Below, piece after piece: positions 22,401 to 32,677 of a DNA stretch of 64,000 nucleotides (positions are counted from its first letter, which is position 1; each line of letters starts with the position of its first letter). The translations under genes and the position numbers were made by a program. The notes under the pieces were generated by a model. The model made no database searches. It was not told where the DNA came from and worked only from the letters and a program-made list of their open reading frames with translations. Source of the stretch: Polytrichum commune (lineage: Eukaryota > Streptophyta > Polytrichopsida > Polytrichales > Polytrichaceae); contig OX485804.1 in assembly GCA_950295325.1 (NCBI GenBank), forward strand, positions 52,318,429 to 52,382,428, in the 5' to 3' direction.

Positions 22401-23639
22401 TCGATTTCCATTTATATGACCATGGATTTGTGGTGGCCATGTAATTTGGAGGTGGAAAGAGTTGGGAACCCATTATGTCTAAGAAACTTATCCATTAGCT
22501 AGTTTAATTGGGAATTAGCATCAAAGACCTCAAATTAATCCAATGACAATAAGTCAAGATGGATCAACCATAAATGCAAAGTTCCTTATGTGGTCCACAT
22601 GATTCCCTATAGTCTCGTTATACCATTGTGTAAATTGGACTAGGAATCGTGAGCCAAGGATTTGTGGGAACCTAGTAAGTTCAAGGTAAGATTGGAGGCA
22701 ACCCCTTATGTCTCAACATCATATTTTTAAAGAAGTTTTAACCGTGTGATGAGTATAAGAGACCTCAAATTTGTATGCATTGATTATGGTGGATATCGTG
22801 GGCCACATTGTGATGGAAATGTCGGTAATGACAAATATGGGAATAATGACATGGGTGCATCCTACCTACCAACCCATTGTATACAATATCAAAGGTTAAC
22901 ATTGAGAATTACATTGTTTTTATTGGATTGAAAGTAGATGTGTTATGCACTTCTTTTTACAACAAGTGACTTTTTCTCCTTGAGATGAGCATATATGCCT
23001 AGTAAAGGTGATGCTCGTTATCAAAACAAGAACCTACACTTGTCTCAAATGACGAGATCTCCTTCAATCATTGCTCATTTCCCACAAGCAAACAATCTAT
23101 GTTGAAGATATTTACGTCATACTTTCCATAAACGCCAATATTGCCTCCTATCTCTTGGCCATTTTGGACACAAATGAGCATTCAATCCCCAAAACCCACC
23201 TCAAGAAACACTTTCCAAATGCTTCAAATGATGATATTGCCTTTGTTGCTTGCTCATTTCCAAAAACAAATTAATTCAACTTGTAGAGGTTCTTGTGCTC
23301 TTTCTATAACCTAGATACCACAATCGCCTTTGGGCACAATGATCATTCAAGTACACGCTCCTATGCATGTCCGTTCTCGATGTCCTCTCCCTTGATCTTT
23401 TGAGCTCGGGAATTGTTTAAGCTCCTTGGATTTCAATTCGCGATGGCTTCCTTTTCATATCTTATCCACAACTAGAACACAACAAGTGAAAGCATAACAA
23501 GTGGGTCACAAATCAAAGTGTAACTAACATTGCACGTTATTTTCACACGTGATGGTGTATAATGTGGACCCACTATCCGGGGAGGATTTTGAGCACGATC
23601 GATCAAATTTGTAGTAATTACAAGTTTGATCAATTATGT

Positions 23640-23800
23640 GTTGTGATCATATGGGTTTTCTTTATTAAGTCAAGATATACTCCATAGATTCCTCCAAAAC
23701 AATCGGTAATCTTCCTAAAGTTTCAAACTTCAACCGGTTATTTCTCAAACTCAACCGGTTCATTTGTAACCAATGGTCAATTCTCCCCATACATTGTGTG
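23640..23800. repeat. Direct repeat E, left copy
   Basis: Resembles 26672-26830: shared TTCTTTATTAAGT/CCTTTATTAGAT, GATCGGTAATCTTC-like and GGTTATTTCTCAAA segments, TCAGTTCATTTGTAA-like segment and TTC-CCCAT end. Two similar segments 3 kb apart in the same orientation could be LTR remnants; no internal retroviral-type coding was seen between them. Confidence 0.5.
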
Positions 23801-24569
23801 GACCACACTATAGAGTTGCAAAGGGTAAGTCACACTATACATATGCCCCATGATCAGGGTAGTAAAATTAAGTTTGGGTGCAAGCCTACAATAGACCAAA
23901 CCCCCACATGGATGCCACAAAACCTATGCCATTATTTTGTTCAACCAATTCCCATCACATCATGCGATATGGGCAATCCTAGGTGAATGTTCACAACACC
24001 TGCCGAGGGGAGGGTTAACCATGGTCGGACGAGAATGAAAACGCTCATAAAATTTATAGAATTGAATGGTTGCTTAACTAACCAAACCAACCCCTGCATT
24101 GGGGACCAATGACCATGACGGCCGCTTTCTATAATCTCTCGTTGGTTGAGAAATGAGTGGTGATTCCACTTAATTAGTTTTACACAAGGTCATCAAAAAT
24201 AAAAGTGACCATGGCTTAGCATGTCGAAAATTGGATGAGAAATGACCTCAAATTGTACATGTCCATACACAATGTTTGGTGGTCACCCGGAATTTATGAC
24301 AAGAAAACCCAAATAGATTGTCTCCATGAAAATAAGCGACATTTCAAAATTAACATTATGAAATTGTAAAATTTATTATATAAAAAATTTATTTTTCATT
24401 ATAAATACTACTTCCTAGTCTAAGTCCGCTTTATACTAAATCTTGTGACCAAGGCTTTTGAAAAACAATGTGAATTTGTCTTGAACATGGATCTTTGAAC
24501 CGCCGACCGTGACCACGAGAAACCCTCAATCATATTTTTCTCACAACCCTTATGAGGAGGGAAGTTTTA

Positions 24570-25162
24570 GGGCCACTTCACACATGAGCCAAGAGCCGTG
24601 ACCTTGTAATGGTGAGGACCCTTAACTCTCATCCAAAAGCCGTACCATGGGTGTTGGGAAAGCCCTTTTATGTAGTCTTGGGCCCTCAAGCATAGTGTGA
24701 AGTGAGAATGAACCATGATGCGGGACCATTGCATATTTTGTTGGCGGAAAAAGAGGGGAGGATTTGGTTTAATATAATATGTCTCCAAGTTTATCAATTT
24801 AAGATAATTACTTGGTGGTGTTTGTTTGTCTTGGAATTTTTCCTAGAATCTGCCATGCAGTCTGTCCTGGAATCTGTCATGCTGGAAAAATATATTAAAA
24901 TATTCATGGTCTCCCGGAATTTTTGTCAAGCCCACCTCTTGGAGGTGGGTCTGACGCAAATTCCGGTAGACCATGCACCCTTATCCACAACCAGCCATGT
25001 AGGACTCCATGTAGACTTTTCATCCACGAATTTTTTTCTTTGGGCCTTTAGGCCCTCACCTCCTAGTGTGAAGTGAACTTGGACGATCTCCACCTTTTCG
25101 ACCAATGAGAGCTCTTACATTGCCATGGTCAAGGGCCTTCAGCCTTGTGTGTGAAGTGGCCC
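24570..25162 (+). mobile_element. PIF/Harbinger-like MITE family H, copy 2 (different core)
   Basis: Ends GGGCCACTTCACACATGAG and CTTGTGTGTGAAGTGGCCC, flanked by TTA on both sides (24567-24569, 25163-25165). The terminal 130-150 bases match copies 3 and 4, but the middle differs: an AT-rich insert and a near-perfect hairpin at about 24906-24972 built around CCACCTCTTGGAGGTGG. At 593 bp it is the longest copy. Confidence 0.82.
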
Positions 25163-25580
25163 TTACATTGTGCCGTGTGTTAATTAGGGCCAAGAGTGTC
25201 GTGTGCTTATCGATCGTACAGCTCAAATTCGCGTTCTATGATACAGGCTATCAACTACTAATTATTCCGTGCTAATTCGAGGCGGAATTTTAAAAGAACA
25301 CGCCACCCATGGAAGCAAGCTCGTTCGACACCGGCCATGGTGGCGCTTTTTTGAGGCATTCGAAATGGCATATTTGGGGAAACTAGGGCCCGAGTTTTTG
25401 ACAACCTAAAAACACCAACTTATCTCACTTTAGGATGCTAATTATGGACCCCCTAATGGGCCCCACTTGCATGAGAAAACACGGGTATGTCCTATCATCA
25501 TTTAGAGCTAGATATCGCAATAGTTGTTTAATTTAAAAGAAACCGAGGATATTAGTCTTTACCAAGTAGGTTATTTCTTA

Positions 25581-26059
25581 GGGCCACGTCACACACGGAG
25601 CCAAGAGCCGTGACCATGAGATTGTGAGAGCCCAAAGGAAAGTATCCAAATGCCGTCCCAAGGCACCTCCAAAATCGTGTAGTGTGGTCACGGATCCTCA
25701 AGTGTAGTGTGAAGTCATATGTGATCGGGCCCTCAACCAAATGCTATTTCAATGAATTTCTATTCATGCGGGTCCTCACGCATGATAAAATCAGAATAAA
25801 TCAACGGTTGTGAGCATTTGAAGTGCCATGGTCTCTTGGTTTTGTGATTAGGCCTACCTCCAAGAGGTGGTTTTTGAGAAACAGTCCAAGTGATCATGAA
25901 ACATGATCCATTTGATGCCATGGATGAATCCATCTTGCATTCACGTAGTCCGTTAGTCCCTCCAACGTAGTGTGAAGCTTGAACTTGGACCAACTCCACC
26001 TTTTCCACCAATGAGAGTGTTGAAGTCATGGGTTCTCAATCTCAAGTGTGAAGTGGCCC
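25581..26059 (+). mobile_element. PIF/Harbinger-like MITE family H, copy 3
   Basis: Starts GGGCCACGTCACACACGGAG and ends CTCAAGTGTGAAGTGGCCC. TTA flanks both ends (25578-25580, 26060-26062). It is 479 bp and matches copy 4 along its length with small gaps. Confidence 0.85.
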
Positions 26060-26671
26060 TTACTTCTTGACGTGGGAGATAGAATTATTGCAAACAAGCG
26101 TACCTCTCATTCGTTCAACATAAAAGCCTTGAAATAGTATATAGTATGGAGATTGTTTTTAAACTGATTTGACATTGGAATTAGTTCTAAAAATCCCGAA
26201 ATAGACTATTTGAGATGAATCAACAACGAGCCTATAGGAAATAAAGTTTACATGTTGGATAAATGAGAAGTATGATCATATATGATAACACTTAACTATT
26301 TATGTTACTTGGATAGTAAAATCAATGTTGAAAAAGACTCATTCCATATGAACGTACTTCTCGTTTATCCACATAACCCTAAAATATTATTTATTTCTTG
26401 TCAATGCTACTTCTTGTAGTTGCAATTTGACACGACACCAAACTTTTTCTTTTAAAAACCTGGAATTTTATCGACACACACATTTAAATAAATCAACCAT
26501 AAACTTGGAAGGGATTGAATTTTTAGAACATGGATGGATGAACTACATGAGTTCTATCCAACAATACCCACTCTCTCAATGAAAAGAATATTGTAGGCAA
26601 TGTCCAAGGATATTTTTTGGTATAACCAGTCAATACCCTAGTGTTTCCAAGTCCAACCGGTTACATGTTGA

Positions 26672-26830
26672 CGTCTTTTGGTTTTCCTTTATTAGATTGG
26701 AGTATATTCTTCTATAAATTCCGAAAGCGATCGGTAATCTTCTTGAAATCTTGAACTTTGATTGGTTATTTCTCAAATTAAATCAGTTCATTTGTAAATA
26801 GCAGTCGGTTCTTCCCATTCATAGACTGTA
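26672..26830. repeat. Direct repeat E, right copy
   Basis: Partner of 23640-23800, about 70-75 percent similar by eye. MITE copies 2 and 3 are inserted between the two members. Confidence 0.5.
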
Positions 26831-28023
26831 AGTAAAAAGTTTACTAGGGGTCCAACCGCACAATCTTGGTTAAGGCTCCGGTTAGAGTGAGTAACCACTC
26901 CAATTAGTTGTATTTTGTTTGCACTGCCCAGTGAAGAGAGTTAGCTAACTTCTGGGACCTTGTTTTGGTGAAAAAAAACCTATCTCATCCATACCCCTCG
27001 ATGCTAACTCTTACAAGTGAGTAGCCCAAGTTTTTGTCTTGAATGTCCACCTTTAATTTTCCCCATCTCTTCTTTGTTCCACTAACGAGTTGGACCACAC
27101 TATTTCTTACATTGTCCTAAATTAACATACATTTTAAATTATACAATAGGTTATTGCTAGATTAATAATATTATAGACAATTCCCAATGTTTGACTTTAT
27201 ATAAAAACAATACCATATAATTATACTTATAATATTTTAATCCATTTTGATCATAATGAAACATAAAAAGGTGTGGACTATAGAAATGTAATGTATCATG
27301 TTTAAAACTTGGGGGCAAGTTGAGCAAAACTTTGGTCAGTCAACCTTAACTCCTCTTTTGAATTGGTGAACCTCTGTGTTAGTGGTAACTAGGATGTGCG
27401 GATGTGCAATTGGTGAGCTCACACATGAGTTACTGTAGAGGGCTCCTTGTTTCATCTTTATAAGTGCTGGAAATGTAGTTTCCACATGGTATACAAGTGG
27501 GTCATGGCGAATGTGAGCACGACATATGACAAGTTTTGAGGGGAAAATAACTATTTTGTGTTGGAATAGAGCCATCTATAGTAGTTGATTTCACTAACTC
27601 ACATTGTTAGCTAATTCTCATAGATAAGTGGTGCGGCAATGTATTGAGTTAGCTAGAATTTTGGTTAGCTAATCCTTGCTAACTCGTAAGTCAACTAATT
27701 CTCTCAACTAGGTTGGTATGTTGCACGCTGAGGTAGGAACACCTTACACCGAGAAGTTAAGGTATTTGGCATACATGTGGCATCCGTATGCAACCCTAGA
27801 AAAATTATCGTGTAGAAAATAAGAGACCAAATAATTGCAAGTTTTTTCCCACCCAATAGTGAAATAAATACAATTCTTTCAAGTGAAAAATGTATTGGCA
27901 CCCAAAACCGTTAGGGGGGTTAATGTTCACATGGTGTACATTCTCTAAATCAACTTGTACTTATTATACAAGGTTATGAGGGTGTTAATTTTGAGTGTTG
28001 TCTTGGTTTAAGGAGCTCCTACC
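26831..28023. other. AT-rich intergenic DNA, no gene seen
   Basis: Only short frames without recognisable domains. Confidence 0.6.
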
Positions 28024-28026
28024 TTA

Positions 28027-28528
28027 GGACCACTTCACACACGAGCCAAGAGTTGTGACCACGAAGTTGTGAGAGCCCAAAAGAAAGTGTCCAAAGGTTG
28101 TCCCAAGACACCTCCAAAATCATGTAGTGTGATCACGGACCCTCAAGTGCAGTGTGAAGTTGTATGTGACCGTGCCCTCAACCAAATTCTATTTTACTGA
28201 ATATCTATTCATGCGGGTCCTCCCACATGATAAAATAGAATAAACCAACTGTTGTGAGCGTTCAGAGTGCCACGGTCTCCCGATTTTGTGTTAGGCCTAC
28301 CTCCAAAAGATGGTTTTTGAAAACAATCCAAATGACCACGAAACATGATCCATTCGATGCCATGTGGGAATCCATGTAGACTTCACATTCATCGTGCATT
28401 CACATACTCCGTTGGCCCCTCAAGCGTAGTGTGAAGTAGCGAACTTGGACCGGCTCCGCCTTTTCCACCAATGAGAGCGCTTGAAGTGCAATGGTCACGG
28501 GCTCTCAGTCTCGTGTGTGAAGTGGCCC
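28027..28528 (+). mobile_element. PIF/Harbinger-like MITE family H, copy 4
   Basis: Starts GGACCACTTCACACACGAG and ends CTCGTGTGTGAAGTGGCCC. TTA flanks both ends (28024-28026, 28529-28531). Inside are two direct copies of CCCTCAAG-YG-AGTGTGAAG-like sequence (about 28140 and 28419), which repeat the GTGTGAAGTG core of the terminal repeats and could be transposase-binding sites. Frames at 28389-28749 lie in this element and are not genes. Confidence 0.85.
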
Positions 28529-28531
28529 TTA

Positions 28532-30880
28532 GCAAAGCATTGCCAAACTCCAAGTGGCACAAACCCACACTAATTTGGTGTAGAAGCGGTGGGACCCACC
28601 CACAAGTGGCTGAAGCTAAGCACTGCTTAACACGTGAAGTTATTGAGGTGCTAATTATAGAACCATCATCATTCCAGCAGGATTTGGGCACCCATTCCAC
28701 CTGTATAATTAACACAGCCTTAATTAACACAACTAAATCCCGGCCCTAATTCCCCATCTCCTCCTCTCCAATCTTGTATTTTGGGCTCCCTCAGCCCTTA
28801 ATTATGGGCCAGGGTTAGACCCCACCCCACCCACATTAAAGTTACCCAAGGTGAAAACGTAGTCAATGTTGCCCGTCGCTTGTGAAACATGTTCCTTTTT
28901 TGAAGGTGGGTTTATTCTCGAATTAGCATTGGAGGTCCCGAATCACTCTGCATCGTTTATGGTATTCAGTGTCACATGCATGCGTAATAGTGTCAGGCGT
29001 TAAGCCCTCTTTTCAAGCGTACGCTAGGTTATAGTAATGAGCAACAACTTCAACATTGGCATTACCTCATGGCACTTTACATTCCAAGTGTGCCTATGAA
29101 TGTTTTGGAATGTGGGGCCGATCACACCGACCAGTTCTGGCACCATCCGTCAACACCTTCGCCTGTAATGGTGTGAGAAGTGGTGGGCCAACGTCTATTT
29201 CTGAACATAATCCCCGATAATTTTAGGGTTGGAGCTGGACGGAAAGTTTGGTGTGATCGGGGCATGAGTGTGCAATAGTGTTAGGAGGTGTATGCCTATG
29301 TTAAACAATGATGTCTACAAGCTCACAAAGGTGTTCACAAGTGACATTGGGCATGAGTATACTCAAGAATATCTTCCTCTTGCATATTAAAATGTAAACA
29401 TGTGATGTTTGCCATTATTAAGCCCTGACAATAACCTCCTTGTGCTTCTTGAAATTGCAAATCTATCATCCCAAGTATCCCAATGTGCTATGCTAAATGC
29501 AATGATGTGAATAAGTTACTTATATTGGTGAATAGTACCAAAGGAAAAGAAGTGACGTGGCACTTTGAAACCTCTAGGCATCTACATTAAATATGGTATT
29601 TGGTGTCATATGGTATTTAACGTCACTGTGGTAACTTTTCGGATGACACTTCTTATGAACAAGCGAACAAATAGTGTCCTGGATGAAGGATGAGTTCATC
29701 CATTGGCCAAAACCCTACCTTCTCTTGTCAACAATTCCTGATGAAATATTGTCATGGATGATTGGAATTTAAAATGAAAAATCACTTGGTAAGTGACAAT
29801 AATTGCAACATTGTAAACCTACAATCCCCCAATTTTTGTATACAAGGAATGACAAGTATTGTTGGGTTAACATTTAGTGTTGGCAACACTAAACCGCGGT
29901 TTACGATTATTATTGAGCTAGACAATTAGAATCGGTGACACTAAATACCATTAATGGTGTAGTGAAGCCCACTTGAGATGAATAAACCGCAGATATGTAG
30001 GGTTATGTTTTTACTAAGGCCTATTTACCTCAGTAATGTTGGTGGGGGCCCAACTCAAAGAGGTGGGTGTCTAGCCATGGCCAATGTATTCATTGTTGTT
30101 CTTTACTTCTTTGGAAGTTTGCCTTCGTTTGCGGCTAGACAACCACCTCTTTGATATGTGCCCCACCAACATTACCCAAGGTGAAAATGCAGCCAATTAC
30201 ATTATCACTTATATTTTTCTAATTCTATGATTTAACCTTATAACTAGCATCATAGGCCTACAATTACATACGAGGGACCCACTTTAGAGGAATTAACTAC
30301 TAGCCTACGGGGTTCAAGATTTTACTTATCCCCTTTACCTACGGAACGATGGTGGGAAGACAACTCAAAAAGGTGGGTGTCTAGCCTCCATATGCCAATT
30401 GATGATTTGTTATAATCAATCAGTTGGGATTTCATCTCTAAGTTTCTTTCCAAGATGTTATGTAGTCACTCGATGATTTAAACATAGAAGATAATGTGCT
30501 TCAAGTTAGTTGTTGAGTTGAAGTATCTAAATAGGATATGTGGGACTTAATGCATGCCATGGATTTGTGGTGTTTATGAAAACGCAACGAACTATTTCAT
30601 AGTATGAAAATGATTATTTAAAGTCTATTTGACTATGAAATGGCATTCAAAAATCTCCTTAGTGAGTAAGTACAATGGAGGCAACAAAAACAATTCGTTC
30701 CACTACAAAATCAAGCCAAGAGGAGGAGCATATACGGTGTTGGGATTGTGGATGGTGACAATTGGACTCGGAAATTATAAATTATGATTCCTCGAAATGA
30801 AACAACTCAACAAGTAGTTTGCGATTAAGACGGTCGAGCAAGCCTCGTGCAAAGAAAGTTGACATTCTTTCAAAAACACC
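28532..30880. other. Intergenic DNA with small inverted repeats
   Basis: No gene seen. A short inverted pair, GGCCGATCACACC at about 29116 and GGTGTGATCGGGGC at about 29250-29265, may mark a 150-bp element. A larger foldback lies at 30023-30185. Confidence 0.5.
30023..30185. repeat. Foldback around AATGTTGGTGGGG, with a further direct copy at 30340-30395
   Basis: Left arm (30023-30076) has TAATGTTGGTGGGGGCC, then AAAGAGGTGGGTGTCTAGCC; the right arm (30133-30185) is its inverse with about 80 percent identity. A third, direct copy at 30340-30395 ends AAGGTGGGTGTCTAGCC, and a fragment of the inverted form is near 28820-28855. Confidence 0.6.
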
Positions 30881-31200
30881 ACACAAAATATGATATTTAG
30901 TGTTTGATTATATTTAGTGTTGTTACCACCCTACCATGCTCAACACTAATTTTCAATTCTTTGACAATTAGTGTTAGACATAAATGCGCCGCTACCTTCC
31001 CTATTGCCACCTCCCTTATTATATCTTTTTTTTCATTTTCTTACTAACACTAAATTCAAACATTTTCCTTCCACATATTACCATAGTTGATATTCAGTGT
31101 TTGAGTTTACATTTAATGTTACTTACTTTCATAGGGTTATTGATATTTAGTGTATGTGTTCATATTTAGTGTATCAAACACTAAATATCATATTTTGTGT
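30881..31200. mobile_element. Inverted-repeat MITE with TATTTAGTGTT sub-repeats
   Basis: Both ends are the same 28 bases in inverted orientation, beginning ACACAAAATATGATATTTAG and running to GTGTTTGAT. Internally TATTTAGTGT recurs several times on either strand. Length 320 bp, AT-rich, no coding. The target duplication is unclear. Confidence 0.75.
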
Positions 31201-31213
31201 ACTTGATAATAGT

Positions 31214-31357
31214 GGGGATTAACGTCCGAGATGACCTTAAACTACTGGATGATAGTGGAGAGGTACCCATTTCCGAATGGAGTGGTTGATGGTTCAATTC
31301 TCGCTGTGAAATCTTTTCCTTACTCGACGGAGGGAAAAAAAAAAAAAAAAAAAAAAA
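31214..31357 (+). mobile_element. SINE-like unit with tRNA-type promoter boxes and 23-base poly(A)
   Basis: Box-A-like TAGTGGAGAGG at 31253-31263 and box-B-like GGTTCAATTC at 31291-31300 are 38 bases apart, and the unit ends in an uninterrupted 23-base A run (31335-31357). The order of promoter boxes then poly(A) is that of a tRNA-derived SINE. It begins immediately after the MITE at 30881-31200. Confidence 0.55.
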
Positions 31358-32351
31358 CTATCTAGGTAGGTAGGAAACCCCACCTTGCATGAAGAGGATT
31401 CTTGCAACAGAGGCCAACGGCCTAAAATTCACATCAGATTGCCCGATGTTGGTTATTTATTTATTCATGTAATGGGGATTAGTCAATATCCTAAGTTGAT
31501 AGCAAGATGGGCAATAATTGTCCAATGATTTATTAATTTGGAAAAAATGGTTAGGTACTTTGTGAAACATTTTATGAAAAATGAGGCATATATAGGTACA
31601 TAACATAGTATGTTTCATATAAATCCAAGTATCATAGATTAAGTTGCATTCGTTTGTGATGGTTTAAGTATGCGATTTGGGCATTTAGGGTTTGGCGTAA
31701 GTCTTTTTAGTTTGCTAATTAAGGAAATCTAATCTCCTAAAATTTGGACAATTTATTGTTATTTTCCTTTCATTTAGGCAATTTGACGCATTGAATTCCA
31801 AAATTAATAGGCTTGTTTTGTTTTAATTGTTTTCCGCCCATCTTTCTATTTGGCTACAATATGTCATGTTTTTGGACGGAACAAGAAGGCATAGAGGAAT
31901 CCACAACCATGTGTGGATGGCCATCAATTAGAGGTCCATGCGGTATGTTGTATTATACAATCGACAACATGCACCCATGTATGTAGTTGGCATCATATGT
32001 GCAAACCATTTGCAAGGTTTGGGAAATAGTGGGAGTTTTCCCAGAAGACGCAAGACGTGTTTGAAAAATTTACAGCAAATTCATGCGCAACAAGAAAATG
32101 ACATAGAACAAGGCACATGCAAATCCCAACACAACATTGCGTAATGATATTGACAACGCAATTTGGGGTAAATTAAAGCGTTGATGTGGGAAAACATGGA
32201 ACTCATTGAGCTCATGTGGCATAAACACAAGGGGAAGTCAAAGAACTACATGTGTGGCATGAGGTTGTTGAAAGCATCATGGTATCACTAACCCTTCATA
32301 TTGTGATATGTAAGAAGTAGACTTTGGCAAGCACGAATTGGGATGAAACTA
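31358..32351. other. AT-rich intergenic DNA, no gene seen
   Basis: No recognisable coding or repeats; a 68-codon frame at 31938-32144 has no family resemblance. Confidence 0.6.
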
Positions 32352-32675
32352 CCGTAACACCATAGCAGGTTCATCACCTGGCGAACGAATATTTATTTTT
32401 TTTGAAAAAATAAGGTTCGTTTGCTAAAAATAGATTTTTTGGAAATTCGTTCTTCTATTTTGAGGAAAAAAATAATTCGTCCTGGAACAGAGTAGATGTA
32501 CCGGGATGACAACTTAAATTGATTTTTCCAACAGAGTCTGCTTCACCCAACTTTCTGGATTTTCGTTCTTTTCATAATATAATTTTCCATAATTTCGTTC
32601 TTCATGGCCTGGAATTTCTGATTTTTTCGTTTTTTTTTTGAATTATTTAAGAACGAACCTGCTATGGTGTTACGG
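32352..32675. mobile_element. Tc1/mariner-type MITE with TA target duplication
   Basis: Perfect 21-base terminal inverted repeats start CCGTAACACCATAGCAGGTT. TA flanks both ends (32350-32351, 32676-32677), as expected for Tc1/mariner (Stowaway-like) elements, though the terminal sequence is not the classic Stowaway one. The interior is rich in TTCGTTCTT-like motifs in both orientations. Length 324 bp, no coding. Confidence 0.75.
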
Positions 32676-32677
32676 TA

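Larger units (their letters stand above)
21624..24569. other. Intergenic DNA between MITE copies 1 and 2
   Basis: No gene seen. It contains dispersed repeat D copy 2 and the left member of a 160-bp direct repeat (23640-23800). Confidence 0.55.

Noticed and set aside
28389-28749. Overlapping 92- and 113-codon frames
   Set aside because: They lie mostly within MITE copy 4 and read through its terminal repeat.
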